A stretch of 63,058 nucleotides of DNA, taken from Euryarchaeota archaeon UBA102 (lineage in GTDB: Archaea; Thermoplasmatota; Poseidoniia; MGIII; CG-Epi1). Numbering within the stretch: the stretch's first letter is position 1; each line of letters begins with the position of its first letter. Position numbers and translations under genes: made by a program. The notes beneath the pieces were generated by a model. The model did no database searches. It was not told the DNA's origin and was given only the letters and a program-made list of their open reading frames with translations. Where the stretch lies: positions 1-63,058 of the forward strand of contig DAHL01000045.1 in the NCBI GenBank assembly GCA_002509225.1, given 5' to 3'. Shown here one piece after another: positions 35,361-44,711 of this stretch.

Positions 35361-36059
35361 ATGACAGGGTACAGACGTAATTATTCGAACAGAAGAAGGG
35401 TGCAGGAAAAACCTGTAAAAGAATGTGTAAAATTTGAACACGGTTTTTTTAGAGGAGAAAAATGTCAATTTTGTGGAGAGGAGGGGGAAATGATAATGTC
35501 CCCAAGACACGTTGACAAATTTGGACGTATAATGGCAGGAATACTCAGACATTTTCCAGATCGTTTTGAGTTAGAAATGACGCAGCAAGGATGGATAGAT
35601 GTTGGAGAATTTGTGGAGGCAATTAAACAAAAGAGGGGTGGATTAGGATATTTAACTATTAAACATGTAAAATCCGTAATAGAAACAGATCCTAAAGGAA
35701 GATATCAATTTGAAGATAATAGAATAAGGGCAACCTACGCCCACTCCATTGATTTAGATTTAGATTTACCTACTGAAGGGATACCAGATCATCTCTATTA
35801 TGCATGTTCAGAAGAAGACGTAGAAGAATATATAGAAAATGGTCTTTTTCCAGAAGATAGAATGATGGTACACTTATCAGGAACAAGACTGAATGCTCTT
35901 GAAGCAGGAAGACACATAATTGGGAAGCCCGTAGTGTTGATGTTGGATGTACGCGAAGCCGAAAAAGATGGTGGAAAAATAATGAAAGCAGGCACTACAG
36001 TATTCGTAACGAAAGAAGTAGTAGGGAAACATCTTAAACGTCTTCCAAACAGTACTTGA
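35361..36059 (+). CDS. kptA: RNA 2'-phosphotransferase KptA/Tpt1
   Basis: KptA transfers the 2'-phosphate of spliced RNA to NAD+, giving ADP-ribose 1'',2''-cyclic phosphate. The N-terminus carries the archaeal zinc-type CxxC (EKCQFCGEE). Then come GRIMAGILRHFP, where the family has LRHxP, and WIDVGEF, LTIKHVKSVIETDPKGRYQF and the NAD-binding VHLSGTRLNALEAGR. I favour ATG 35361, because GAGGTT at 35351-35356 sits at ribosome-binding-site distance; ATG 35349 is an alternative four codons upstream. It lies between hef and purH. Confidence 0.9.
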   Translation: MTGYRRNYSNRRRVQEKPVKECVKFEHGFFRGEKCQFCGEEGEMIMSPRHVDKFGRIMAGILRHFPDRFELEMTQQGWIDVGEFVEAIKQKRGGLGYLTIKHVKSVIETDPKGRYQFEDNRIRATYAHSIDLDLDLPTEGIPDHLYYACSEEDVEEYIENGLFPEDRMMVHLSGTRLNALEAGRHIIGKPVVLMLDVREAEKDGGKIMKAGTTVFVTKEVVGKHLKRLPNST

Positions 36060-36103
36060 AAGCAAAAAATAGAGGTAATTTGGAATTGTCAACCGAAAAT
36101 AAA

Positions 36104-37642
36104 ATGGAAAATTTATCTGTGAAAAGGGCCTTGATTAGTGTAAGCAATAAAGAAGGATTAGCTGAATTTGTAAAAAGATTGAATAAATGTGGAATTGAAA
36201 TAATATCCACTGGCGGTACAAAAAAAGTTATTGAAAATGAAAAGGTTGAAGTAAAAAGTGTTCAACAAGTAACTGGATTTCCAGAGATTATGGATGGAAG
36301 GGTGAAAACTTTACATCCAAAAGTTTTTGGAGGTATATTAGCCAGAGAAGAAGATCGAGAACAGAAAGAAGAATTGGGAATAGAAGATATAGATTTAGTT
36401 ATAGTAAATTTGTATCCATTTGAAGAGACTGCAAAGAAAGAGAAAACATTATCTGAATTGATAGAAATGATTGATGTAGGAGGACCTAGTTTGATTCGAG
36501 CTGCAGCTAAAAATTATTCTAGAGTGTGTGTAGTTGTAGAACCTCAAGATTATGATGAAGTAATACGAGCAATTGAGAAAGGGGGGGTAGATGTAGAAAT
36601 GAGAGAGCGTTTAGCTTTGAAAGCGTTTCAGCATACTGCAAAATATGATACATACATACAGAATGAATTATCCGAACGTTTCGATATAGATACTTTATCT
36701 AATGAATATTTGAATATAAGCGGAAAAAGAAAGGGTGAATTAAGATATGCAGAAAACCCTCATCAAAATGGTGCATTCTATGTAAATCCTAGGGTAGAAA
36801 CGCCATCTATAGCGACAGCTAAACAATTGCAAGGAAAACAACTTAGCTACAACAATATACTTGATTTTGATGGTGCGTTAGCAATAGTAGCTGATTTTGA
36901 AGAACCTACTGTAGTAATAATCAAACACACCAATCCTTGTGGTGTAGCCTCATCTGAAATAATATCAGAAGCGTATGATTTTGCCCTTGAAACGGATCCT
37001 TCTTCGGCATTTGGTGGAATAATTGGCATTAATAGAGAAGTAGATACTGAAACGGCCAATAAGATAGTAGAATCATTTAAAGAAGGAATAATCGCACCTT
37101 CATTCTCTAAAAAAGCTTTAGAAATATTAAGTCAGAAAAAGAATATGAGATTATTAGAGGTTGGAGATATTAGAAAATATAAAGCGGGAAAACAGATGAA
37201 ATCTGTTGCCGGTGGATGGCTTGTTCAAGAATCTGATAAAAAAAGAGTAACTAGAGAAGAATGTACGGTAGTTACAAACAAAAAACCTACGGAAGAAGAA
37301 TGGGTTGGCTTAATGTATGGTTGGAGATTGATGAAACATATTAGATCTAATGCAATAGTGTTTACAAAGGGTAAACGAACCATTGGCATAGGTGCTGGAC
37401 AAATGTCTAGAGTTGATTCTGTGAAAATTGCTTCTTTCAAATCTAGACCGGATGCGAAAGGTACTGTTATGGCATCTGATGCTTTCTTTCCATTTCCAGA
37501 TGGTATAGAAGCTGCTGCCGAAGCTGGAGTAACTTCGATTATTCAATCAGGTGGCTCAATAAGGGATCAGGAAGTTATCGATAGTGCAAATAAAATAGGA
37601 GTGTCTATGGTTTTTACGGGAGAAAGACACTTTCGGCATTGA
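36104..37642 (+). CDS. purH: Bifunctional AICAR transformylase / IMP cyclohydrolase
   Basis: The N-terminal IMP cyclohydrolase domain begins KRALISVSNKEGLAEFVKRL and contains STGGTKKVIE, TGFPEIMDGRVKTLHPKVFGGIL. The C-terminal AICAR transformylase domain has YAENPHQNGAFYV, IIKHTNPCGVA and SDAFFPFPDGIE. The enzyme performs the last two steps of purine synthesis using 10-formyl-tetrahydrofolate; many archaea use PurP/PurO instead. The frame is open back to TTG 36056 inside the kptA stop. I chose ATG 36104, just before the conserved domain; TTG 36086 after AGAGGT is another option. It overlaps the next gene by 4 nt. Confidence 0.94.
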   Translation: MENLSVKRALISVSNKEGLAEFVKRLNKCGIEIISTGGTKKVIENEKVEVKSVQQVTGFPEIMDGRVKTLHPKVFGGILAREEDREQKEELGIEDIDLVIVNLYPFEETAKKEKTLSELIEMIDVGGPSLIRAAAKNYSRVCVVVEPQDYDEVIRAIEKGGVDVEMRERLALKAFQHTAKYDTYIQNELSERFDIDTLSNEYLNISGKRKGELRYAENPHQNGAFYVNPRVETPSIATAKQLQGKQLSYNNILDFDGALAIVADFEEPTVVIIKHTNPCGVASSEIISEAYDFALETDPSSAFGGIIGINREVDTETANKIVESFKEGIIAPSFSKKALEILSQKKNMRLLEVGDIRKYKAGKQMKSVAGGWLVQESDKKRVTREECTVVTNKKPTEEEWVGLMYGWRLMKHIRSNAIVFTKGKRTIGIGAGQMSRVDSVKIASFKSRPDAKGTVMASDAFFPFPDGIEAAAEAGVTSIIQSGGSIRDQEVIDSANKIGVSMVFTGERHFRH

Positions 37643-38220
37643 TGACCAAAGAGGAATTTGAGCAGATATGGCTTCCATGCAAATATTGCGAAGATGAAAA
37701 AATACATGATATTCTAAAAAATCGTAATAAGAAAAATAATTCCTTTGATGGAATTGTAAAATGCACTGAGTGTGAAAATGTAACTACGAGAACGATTAAA
37801 GAAAAAAAAATGATTGAGATTAAATTATTGATTTCTGATGGAGATAAAACGCATAAAGATGTTTTGAAGGTAGAAGAAGGTGATTACCTACAAATTGGAG
37901 AAAGGGTTTTACATCCAAAAGGAACGTTAGAAATTACTAGAATTGAAAAGGGAGATAAGAATATCAGCCGAATAGAAAGTCGGAAGGGAATTGTTGTATG
38001 GTCAAGAAATATAAGTGAAATAAAGGTTAATTTTTCATTTAATGAAGGAGAATATACTAAAACTTTTTACAAAAAATATTCATTTGAAGAGGTGTTTAAA
38101 ATTGGACGCAATATAACTCATGAAAATCGCAGATTTAGGATTACGAATATAATGTTGAAAGGTGGGAAAAAAAGTAAAATGGCAATGGCAAACGATGTTG
38201 CTAGAATCTATTGTAGATAA
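37639..38220 (+). CDS. HVO_0476-family zinc-finger protein
   Basis: This 193-residue protein has an N-terminal zinc finger with CKYC (about 14-17) and CTEC (about 42-45). It is followed by a beta-rich domain with two similar halves (VEEGDYLQIGERV; EEVFKIGRNI). The layout matches the archaeal HVO_0476 zinc-finger family, whose function is unknown. It overlaps purH by 4 nt and the next membrane protein by 1 nt, so all three are probably translated from one mRNA. Confidence 0.75.
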   Translation: MMTKEEFEQIWLPCKYCEDEKIHDILKNRNKKNNSFDGIVKCTECENVTTRTIKEKKMIEIKLLISDGDKTHKDVLKVEEGDYLQIGERVLHPKGTLEITRIEKGDKNISRIESRKGIVVWSRNISEIKVNFSFNEGEYTKTFYKKYSFEEVFKIGRNITHENRRFRITNIMLKGGKKSKMAMANDVARIYCR

Positions 38221-38492
38221 TGACCGATGAAGCTTTTAACGGGGACACAATAAAGGAGATAATGGATAGAGGGCAGATAACAGAACTAGTAGAAGGTGCG
38301 AAAGATTCAGAAAAAGCCCCCCATGTGTACATGGGTTATCTGTTATTGTGGACTGCGTTAGTAGGGGCAATAGTTTTGATTGTTTTTCCGAGGATAGATG
38401 AAACGATAGGGTTGTTTATAATAGGTGGATTGATTGTGTTGTTCGTTTTAATGGTACAAGTGTTTCACACACTCAAAATTTTTGACGATTGA
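38220..38492 (+). CDS. Small two-helix membrane protein
   Basis: This 90-residue protein has a soluble N-terminal half of about 40 residues and two hydrophobic helices (about 38-57, GYLLLWTALVGAIVLIVF, and 63-85, TIGLFIIGGLIVLFVLMVQVF). No catalytic motif is visible and the family is not recognised. It shares one base with the preceding zinc-finger gene (TAATG-type coupling), which supports it as a real gene. It ends the hef-kptA-purH run. Confidence 0.65.
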   Translation: MTDEAFNGDTIKEIMDRGQITELVEGAKDSEKAPHVYMGYLLLWTALVGAIVLIVFPRIDETIGLFIIGGLIVLFVLMVQVFHTLKIFDD

Positions 38493-38503
38493 GAGAGGAT
38501 TAA

Positions 38504-38513
38504 GTTTATAATA
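38504..38513 (+). promoter_or_regulatory. Promoter of the eS19-eL39-eL31-eIF6 operon
   Basis: GTTTATAATA is a good TATA-like box. It predicts transcription starting near 38534, downstream of the TTG at 38518 and upstream of the ATG at 38551. It therefore decides the eS19 start in favour of 38551. Confidence 0.6.
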
Positions 38514-38550
38514 TGCTTTGACTGGCAAAGCCCTCTCGAAAGGTGTCAAA

Positions 38551-38979
38551 ATGGCAACAGTTTACGATGTTCATGGACAAAGCTTAGTATCGGATTTAGC
38601 TGAAGCCCTAAAAAAAATGGAAAATATTAGCATTCCAGAATGGAGTGTTTCCACTAAAACTGCAGCACATAGAGAAAATGCACCTGATTCGGATGAATGG
38701 TGGTATATGCGATCGGCATCTATATTGAGAAAGATATACTTAGAAGGGCCAATGGGAACTGAAAGATTATCCAAAATGTATTCTGGATCTAAAGATAGAG
38801 GGGGAAAGCCTAACAAAAGTCATCCTGGTGGAAGGAAAATAATTAGAACCGTAATGAAACAGCTTGAAGCTGCAGAATTGATAACTCATGAAAAGGGTAA
38901 AGGTAGAAAAATAAGCCCTAGAGGCCAATCCATGTTAGATGGAATAGCTCTAGAATTAAAAAATAAGAAAGGTGAATAA
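38551..38979 (+). CDS. rps19e: 30S ribosomal protein eS19
   Basis: This protein of about 142 residues starts MATVYDVHGQSL and contains DEWWYMRSASILRKIYLEGPMGTERLSKMY, KSHPGGRKIIRTVMKQLE and GRKISPRGQSMLDGIA, the full eS19 pattern. It is a small-subunit protein of archaea and eukaryotes. I use ATG 38551, preceded by AAAGGTG, because the TATA box places the transcription start after the alternative TTG 38518. It is the first gene of an operon with eL39, eL31 and eIF6. Confidence 0.95.
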   Translation: MATVYDVHGQSLVSDLAEALKKMENISIPEWSVSTKTAAHRENAPDSDEWWYMRSASILRKIYLEGPMGTERLSKMYSGSKDRGGKPNKSHPGGRKIIRTVMKQLEAAELITHEKGKGRKISPRGQSMLDGIALELKNKKGE

Positions 38980-39135
38980 ATGTCTAGTATAAAGCCATAC
39001 GGAAAAAAAATACGCCTTCAAAAATTAACTAAGCGAAACAGAAGAGTTCCTGCTTGGGTAATGCAAAGAACTAATAGAAGAGTTGTAAACCATCCAAAAA
39101 GGCATTTTTGGAGAAGAGGTAGATTGAAGAAGTGA
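38980..39135 (+). CDS. rpl39e: 50S ribosomal protein eL39
   Basis: A 51-residue frame begins at ATG directly after the eS19 stop and ends at TGA 39133-39135. The protein has [20 protein letters not shown] followed by [15 protein letters not shown], which is eL39. It lines the peptide exit tunnel. eL39-eL31-eIF6 is a conserved archaeal gene order. It is short enough to be missed by length filters. Confidence 0.95.
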   Translation: MSSIKPYGKKIRLQKLTKRNRRVPAWVMQRTNRRVVNHPKRHFWRRGRLKK

Positions 39136-39141
39136 TGAAAT

Positions 39142-39474
39142 ATGGCTGATGAAGAAGAAATAGCATTTGAAGAGAGAATATACACCATCCCGTTAAGGAA
39201 AGTAAAAAATGTAGCGCGTACAAGAAGAGCACCGGTTGCAATTCGCGTTATTGAGGATTATATAACCAGACATATGAAACCTGAAATGGATGGAGAAGTT
39301 ATTACAGATTCTAAGATTGCTAAATCTGGAAAGGGAGATGAAAAAAGATTATTCATAGACCCGCCAGTGAATAGAAAAATATGGGCAAGGGGAATTGAAA
39401 AGCCACCTTCAAGAATAAGAGTTAGAGCTCGTAAATTTGAAGATGGAACTGTAGAAGTTCAGTTGCCTGAATAA
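39142..39474 (+). CDS. rpl31e: 50S ribosomal protein eL31
   Basis: This 110-residue protein has EERIYTIPLRKVKNVARTRRAPVAIRVIEDYITRHM, the eL31 core, then GDEKRLFIDPPVNRKIWARG and a C-terminal RIRVRARKFEDGTVEVQLPE. Compared with short archaeal versions it has an extra loop (EVITDSKIAKSGKGDEKR). It follows eL39 by 6 nt and precedes eif6 by 4 nt. Confidence 0.95.
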   Translation: MADEEEIAFEERIYTIPLRKVKNVARTRRAPVAIRVIEDYITRHMKPEMDGEVITDSKIAKSGKGDEKRLFIDPPVNRKIWARGIEKPPSRIRVRARKFEDGTVEVQLPE

Positions 39475-39478
39475 GCTA

Positions 39479-40156
39479 ATGGCACTCATTCAACGAGATT
39501 TATTCAATAGCCCATACTCTGGTATTTTTTGTGTGACTTCAGAAAAATTGACGTTATTACCTCCAGGCCTTTCAGAAGAAGAGTATAGAGACATAGGAAA
39601 GGCTCTTGATACTGAGGTAGAAATTATTACAGTAGGTGGAAGTAGAGTTATTGGATCATTAATTTGTTTAAATGATAATGGACTTGTATGTTCCAACATA
39701 GCTACTGAAAGGGAACGTGAAAGAATAGAAGAGATGTGTAAAAAGAATAAAATGGAATTTATGATATTAAATGACAGGAATAATGCTGCTGGAAATAATT
39801 TATTGATAAATAATAAATCTGGATTTTGTAATCCAAAAATAATGATTAAAAATAGAGAAGAAATTGAAAAAACCCTAAAAATTGAAATAATACCTAAAGA
39901 GTTTATAGGAATAGAAACTGTTGGAATGTTAGGATGTTTTTCATCTACTGGTGCGCTTGTTCATCCAGAATTAAATGAAGAAGATAGAGATATTATGAAA
40001 GATATTATTGGAATTGAGATAAGAGATGGTACAGTTGCTTTTGGAATGCCATTGATAGGTGCAGGCCTTGTTTGTAATTCGAAAGGTGGCGTGTGTGGAA
40101 CGAATAGTACAGGTATAGAATTAGGGCAAATAGAAGAAGCGATGCACCTTTATTAA
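39479..40156 (+). CDS. eif6: Translation initiation factor aIF6
   Basis: This 225-residue protein forms the five-fold repeated IF6 fold, with SPYSGIFCVTSEKLTLLPPG at the N-terminus, VIGSLICLNDNGLVCSN (about 60-76), VGMLGCFSSTGALVHPEL and GAGLVCNSKGGVCGTNSTGIEL at the C-terminus. IF6 binds the large subunit and prevents premature joining of the 30S subunit. It ends the ribosomal operon; gyrA follows after 36 nt with its own promoter-like element. Confidence 0.95.
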   Translation: MALIQRDLFNSPYSGIFCVTSEKLTLLPPGLSEEEYRDIGKALDTEVEIITVGGSRVIGSLICLNDNGLVCSNIATERERERIEEMCKKNKMEFMILNDRNNAAGNNLLINNKSGFCNPKIMIKNREEIEKTLKIEIIPKEFIGIETVGMLGCFSSTGALVHPELNEEDRDIMKDIIGIEIRDGTVAFGMPLIGAGLVCNSKGGVCGTNSTGIELGQIEEAMHLY

Positions 40157-40192
40157 AAAGAAAGTGATTTTTAGACTATACGAACGCCTTTT

Positions 40193-42727
40193 ATGGGGCC
40201 ACAGAACTGGGGTAATGCACTATTTCGGAGAGATAGATTGAATAAGGATAACAGTGAAAGAATAGAAGACAAAGCCCTCATAACTGAGATGAAAAAATCA
40301 TACTTAGAATATGCTATGTCTGTAATTGTTGGTAGGGCTTTACCAGATGCCAGAGATGGGCTAAAACCAGTACATAGAAGAATACTATACGCAATGAAAG
40401 AGATGGGTTCAGGTTCTAGATCTGCATACAAGAAAAGTGCCCGTATAGTTGGAGATGTGATGGGTAAATACCACCCCCATGGAGATCAAGCAATTTATGA
40501 TTCGATGGTTCGAATGGCACAATCATTTTCACTTAGATATCCTTTAGTTGATGGACAAGGGAATTTTGGCTCTGTAGATGGTGATCGTGCTGCTGCGATG
40601 AGATATACAGAATCCAGATTAACGCCTATTGCTGAAATTGTATTGCAGGATTTGAAAAAGAAAACGATAGATTATGGAGAAAATTATGATGGTTCCTTGA
40701 AAGAACCGTCCGTATTGCCGAGCATGTTACCGAATTTGCTCGTTAATGGATCTGAAGGGATAGCTGTTGGAATGGCAACAAAAATGGCACCCCACAATCT
40801 AAACGAAGTGATTGATGCTATCGTATTGACTATGGATAACCCGCGAGTTAAGACTTCTGAACTTATACAAGTGATACCCGGGCCAGATTTTCCTACAGGT
40901 GGAGTGATAATGGGCAGAGCTGGTGTATTTGAAGCATATTCAAATGGACGTGGATCGATTAAAATTAGAGGTAGAACGAATATAGAAGAATCAAAAAAAT
41001 CAACACAAATTGTCGTTACAGAAATACCTTATTCACTTGAAAAGAATCGCCTTTTGAGGGAGATTACAGATTTAGTTAAAAATAAGAAAATAGAAGGTAT
41101 ACGAGATCTCAGGGATGAATCTAATAGAAAAGGTATGCGTATAATTATTGAATTGAAACGAGACGCGTCGGCAGTTATTATTGAAAATTTATTATACAAA
41201 CATTCTTCTTTAGAAAGTACCTTTGCAGTGAACAATACGGCATTAGTAAATGGACAACCACAGAGATTGTCTTTGAAAGAATTATTGAAAGTATATATCG
41301 ATCATAGAAAAAGGGTAGTAACGAGAAGAACTAAATTTCAATTAAAGATAGCTAAAGATAGAGCACATATTGTTGAAGGATTGATAATAGCTATAAACCA
41401 AATGAATCAAGTTATTTCATTCATAAGAAGTGCAAATAATAGAAAAGATGTAATAGATGGATTGAAAAAACAATTTAAATTGAGTGTAAAACAAGCTGAA
41501 GCGATTGCTGAAATGCGCCTCTATCAATTATCTAAACAAGATAGAAATGCTAGAGAGAATGAATTGAAAGAATTAAATGAAGAGATATCAGAATTAGACG
41601 CCACATTGGCAGATCCGAATAGAATACGCAATATCATAAAAAAAGAATTGGAAATGTTAAAAGAAAAATATGGTGATGAACGTAGAACTGAAATATCTGA
41701 ACATGAAGGAGAAATAGAAACAGAAGACTTGATTCCTCAACAAGAAGTTGTAGTTATGAGAACTGACGAATCTTATGTTAAAAGAATGGCACTAGAAGAA
41801 TTCCGAATACAGCACCGTGGAGGGACTGGTATGATTGGAATAAAGGCCAAAGAAGGAGATGTACCTGTTGAAATGCATTCGATGAATTCTCATAATCATA
41901 TACTTCTTTTTACGAGTGAAGGGAGTATGTATTTCCTAAAGGGGTGGCAAATTCCAGATGTATCTAGATATGCAAAGGGAACTCCGATAGTTCAGCTGCT
42001 GGAAAAATTGGATGAACGTAGACATCAAAATGATGAAAAGATTTTGAATATGTTACCTGTACCTAACATAAGCAGTCCTGATAATTACTTAATTTTTGCA
42101 ACGAAAAATGGAATTGTGAAAAAGACACGCATAGAAGAGTATGCATCTAGAGTGGAACGGGCTTGGAGAAGTGATCAAGGATTTAGAGCGATTACTTTGA
42201 AAGAGGGAGATGAATTGATATCTGTAGGGATATCTGATGGAGAAAGTGAAATTATGCTAGCAACTAATGATGGAATGGCAAATAGATTTCCTGAAAATCA
42301 AATAAGAGTTGTAGGTCGTGCTGGACAAGGAGTTATTGGAATTAGATTGAAAGAAGGTGATGGTGTGAAAAGTATGGCTATTGTTAATGAAGAAGAAGAA
42401 TTACTAACGATAACGGAAATGGGATGGGGTAAAAGGGCTAAAGCGGGCAATTATAGATTAACTAGAAGAGGATCGAAAGGTGTGATAAACACTAAAACGG
42501 AAAAATATGGAAAGGTGGTATCATCCATATCAGTAGGAGACTCTGATATGATTATGGCAACGACCAGTTCTGGAAAAGTTATCAACACGAATATAAACGA
42601 ACTAAGAGAAATGAAACGAATTGGAAGAGGAAGTAGGTTAATTAAATTGAAAGATGAAGAAAAGGTAGTAGCTGTTGCAGTTTATCTGAAAATAGAAGAA
42701 GACGATACAGATGTAGAAGCTGAATGA
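40193..42727 (+). CDS. gyrA: DNA gyrase subunit A
   Basis: This 844-residue bacterial-type GyrA has the breakage-reunion domain with [23 protein letters not shown] (about 46-68), [14 protein letters not shown], and the catalytic Tyr138 in [11 protein letters not shown] coiled-coil tower (about 370-470) follows, then the C-terminal beta-pinwheel. A GyrA-box-like QHRGGTGM (from about residue 540, consensus QRRGGKG) argues for gyrase rather than topoisomerase IV. gyrB is not adjacent and not in this window. TTTTTA about 26 nt upstream of the ATG suggests a leaderless mRNA. The gene overlaps dys by 4 nt. Confidence 0.95.
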   Translation: MGPQNWGNALFRRDRLNKDNSERIEDKALITEMKKSYLEYAMSVIVGRALPDARDGLKPVHRRILYAMKEMGSGSRSAYKKSARIVGDVMGKYHPHGDQAIYDSMVRMAQSFSLRYPLVDGQGNFGSVDGDRAAAMRYTESRLTPIAEIVLQDLKKKTIDYGENYDGSLKEPSVLPSMLPNLLVNGSEGIAVGMATKMAPHNLNEVIDAIVLTMDNPRVKTSELIQVIPGPDFPTGGVIMGRAGVFEAYSNGRGSIKIRGRTNIEESKKSTQIVVTEIPYSLEKNRLLREITDLVKNKKIEGIRDLRDESNRKGMRIIIELKRDASAVIIENLLYKHSSLESTFAVNNTALVNGQPQRLSLKELLKVYIDHRKRVVTRRTKFQLKIAKDRAHIVEGLIIAINQMNQVISFIRSANNRKDVIDGLKKQFKLSVKQAEAIAEMRLYQLSKQDRNARENELKELNEEISELDATLADPNRIRNIIKKELEMLKEKYGDERRTEISEHEGEIETEDLIPQQEVVVMRTDESYVKRMALEEFRIQHRGGTGMIGIKAKEGDVPVEMHSMNSHNHILLFTSEGSMYFLKGWQIPDVSRYAKGTPIVQLLEKLDERRHQNDEKILNMLPVPNISSPDNYLIFATKNGIVKKTRIEEYASRVERAWRSDQGFRAITLKEGDELISVGISDGESEIMLATNDGMANRFPENQIRVVGRAGQGVIGIRLKEGDGVKSMAIVNEEEELLTITEMGWGKRAKAGNYRLTRRGSKGVINTKTEKYGKVVSSISVGDSDMIMATTSSGKVINTNINELREMKRIGRGSRLIKLKDEEKVVAVAVYLKIEEDDTDVEAE

Positions 42728-43659
42728 TGGATAGAAAACCAGTAAAAGATATTGAATTGAGTGCACATAATAGTGTTTCAGAGCTCGTAGAACAGTTTGC
42801 TGAAACTGGAGGATTTCTTAGTGTAAAAATTAACAAGGCGTCTAAAATTATTAAAGATATGAATGCAAAAAAGTGTACGAAATTTCTGTCATTTCCAGCG
42901 AATGTAATAGCTACTGGAACGAGAGGTGCCATACGTACTATGATTGATAGAGATTTAGTTGATGTAATTGTAACTACATGCGGAACGCTTGATCATGATT
43001 TAGCTAGATTACTGACTGATTATTATCATGGAGATTTCAACATGGATGATGCTGAATTACGCGATAAAGGTGTTAATCGATTAGGTAATGTTCTTGTCCC
43101 AGACACCTCGTATGGAGTACCAATTGAAAAATGGATGCAGCCGTTTTTGAAAGAGATATATAACGAAAAAGAACGGTGGGTTCCATGCGAAATATGGAGG
43201 GAAATGGGAATTCGTATGTCTAAAGAAGAACGGGGTTCGCAATCTTTATTAGCGAAATGTGCAGAGAAAAATGTTCCAGTTTTTGTTCCGGGACTTACTG
43301 ATGGATCAATAGGGTCTCAATTATGGCAATTTTGGCAAGATAAAAGAGAATTTACATTAGACATATTACAAGAACAGCATAAACTATCTGACATAATATA
43401 CGAAGCCGAAGAAACTGGAGCTTTGATGATAGGAGGAGGGATCTCTAAACACCACACAATATGGTGGAATCAATTTAGAGGTGGTTTAGATTATGCAGTA
43501 CAGATAACTACGGCCCCAGAATGGGATGGATCTCTAAGTGGTGCTCGTGTGAAAGAAGCCGTATCTTGGGGGAAAGTAAAACACGAAGCTGAGCATGTGA
43601 CTTTAGAAGGGGATGCTACAGTTATACTTCCTATTTTGATTTCTTCTGTAATAGAGTAA
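42724..43659 (+). CDS. dys: Deoxyhypusine synthase
   Basis: This 311-residue protein has [15 protein letters not shown] (about 79-93), [53 protein letters not shown], and the active-site lysine in AVSWGKVK near residue 284. It transfers the aminobutyl group of spermidine to a lysine of aIF5A, the first step of hypusine formation. It is translationally coupled to gyrA, an association with no obvious functional meaning. A new promoter begins just after it. Confidence 0.93.
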   Translation: MMDRKPVKDIELSAHNSVSELVEQFAETGGFLSVKINKASKIIKDMNAKKCTKFLSFPANVIATGTRGAIRTMIDRDLVDVIVTTCGTLDHDLARLLTDYYHGDFNMDDAELRDKGVNRLGNVLVPDTSYGVPIEKWMQPFLKEIYNEKERWVPCEIWREMGIRMSKEERGSQSLLAKCAEKNVPVFVPGLTDGSIGSQLWQFWQDKREFTLDILQEQHKLSDIIYEAEETGALMIGGGISKHHTIWWNQFRGGLDYAVQITTAPEWDGSLSGARVKEAVSWGKVKHEAEHVTLEGDATVILPILISSVIE

Positions 43660-43666
43660 ACCTCTA

Positions 43667-43678
43667 TACTTTATATTC
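43667..43678 (+). promoter_or_regulatory. Promoter of the tryptophan/aminophenol catabolic operon
   Basis: ACTTTATATT at 43668-43677 is a TATA-like box centred about 26 nt before the kynA ATG at 43698. This predicts a leaderless transcript and separates the nine-gene catabolic operon from gyrA-dys upstream. Confidence 0.6.
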
Positions 43679-43697
43679 CGTCTAAATTTAGTAAAGT

Positions 43698-44711
43698 ATG
43701 CCTACACCTACAAATAAAGGAAGTTATCCAGAATATTTGCGTCTGAAAGAGTTGTTATCTTTACAAAGTGGGTGGAAAGAAAATGAAGAAGATATAAGTG
43801 CAGATGAGCTTCATTTCATAATTGTACATCAATCTTTTGAGCTTTGGTTTAAACTTGTGATTAGTGAACTAACGCAAGCAAGGGATACATTAGATAGGAG
43901 TTATGTGCAAGAAACTGAAATACCTAAAGCTGTACATCACATGGAAAGAGCAATTGAAACTTTTAGATTGATGGCACAACAGTGGAAAGTTATGGAAACT
44001 TTGACTCCTCAAGGATTTTTATCGTTCAGAGATGAATTGGGAACTGCTTCTGGTTTTGAATCTAAACAAATGAGAATGATGGAAGCGATAATGGGAGATT
44101 TTTGGGTTGATGGTAAAAAAATAGAAAATCAATTAAATGAAAAATCAATACAAGAAGTTGTTACCAAATGGCTTTCAAGAACACCTATACAGGGGTCATT
44201 GCCGGATGATTCTAATGACGATAAAATAGTTGAAGAATTTGTAAATGAGTACCTAAATATCCATCTTAAATTAGGTGAAAAGGCCGCCCGTACGTTGTCT
44301 GATAATGATAGTGAAAATATTAGTAATAAATTTGAAGAGGTAAACAAGCAAGCATCTGAATTTCTAAAACCGAATGGTAAATGTGATCGAAGTCGTACTG
44401 GACTTTTATTTATAGAATCATATCGTGAACTGCCTTTGTTATCTTGGCCAAGAAAACTAATCGATACAATGGTAGAGTTAGAAGAAGCAATGCTATTGTG
44501 GAGATCTTCGCATGCCCGTATGGTTGAAAGAATGATTGGACGTAGAATAGGAACGGGTGGTTCTTCTGGTGTAGATTATTTAGATAGAACGGCGAGATAT
44601 CGGGTTTTTACAGATTTATGGGGTGTTAGAACGATATTGATTAAAAAAGAAGCATTGCCCGAATTAAAAAATTCTGAATTTTATAGTTTTGTGGGAGAAG
44701 CAAATGACTGA
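43698..44711 (+). CDS. kynA: Tryptophan 2,3-dioxygenase
   Basis: TDO uses heme and O2 to open the indole ring of L-tryptophan, giving N-formylkynurenine. The 337-residue protein has His44 in IIVHQSFELWFKL, matching the distal His region, and GFLSFRDELGTASGFES (about 112-128), which binds the substrate. The proximal heme ligand is His272 in SSHARMVERMIG, just before the hallmark GTGGSSGVDYL. Motifs and length fit bacterial-type TDO rather than IDO. It opens a nine-gene operon; its stop overlaps the next gene by 8 nt. Clear kynureninase or kynurenine monooxygenase genes are not in the window. Confidence 0.95.
   Translation: MPTPTNKGSYPEYLRLKELLSLQSGWKENEEDISADELHFIIVHQSFELWFKLVISELTQARDTLDRSYVQETEIPKAVHHMERAIETFRLMAQQWKVMETLTPQGFLSFRDELGTASGFESKQMRMMEAIMGDFWVDGKKIENQLNEKSIQEVVTKWLSRTPIQGSLPDDSNDDKIVEEFVNEYLNIHLKLGEKAARTLSDNDSENISNKFEEVNKQASEFLKPNGKCDRSRTGLLFIESYRELPLLSWPRKLIDTMVELEEAMLLWRSSHARMVERMIGRRIGTGGSSGVDYLDRTARYRVFTDLWGVRTILIKKEALPELKNSEFYSFVGEAND

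Noticed and set aside
40193..42727. Topoisomerase IV ParC instead of GyrA
   Set aside because: A GyrA-box-like QHRGGTGM and the full-length C-terminal pinwheel favour gyrase.
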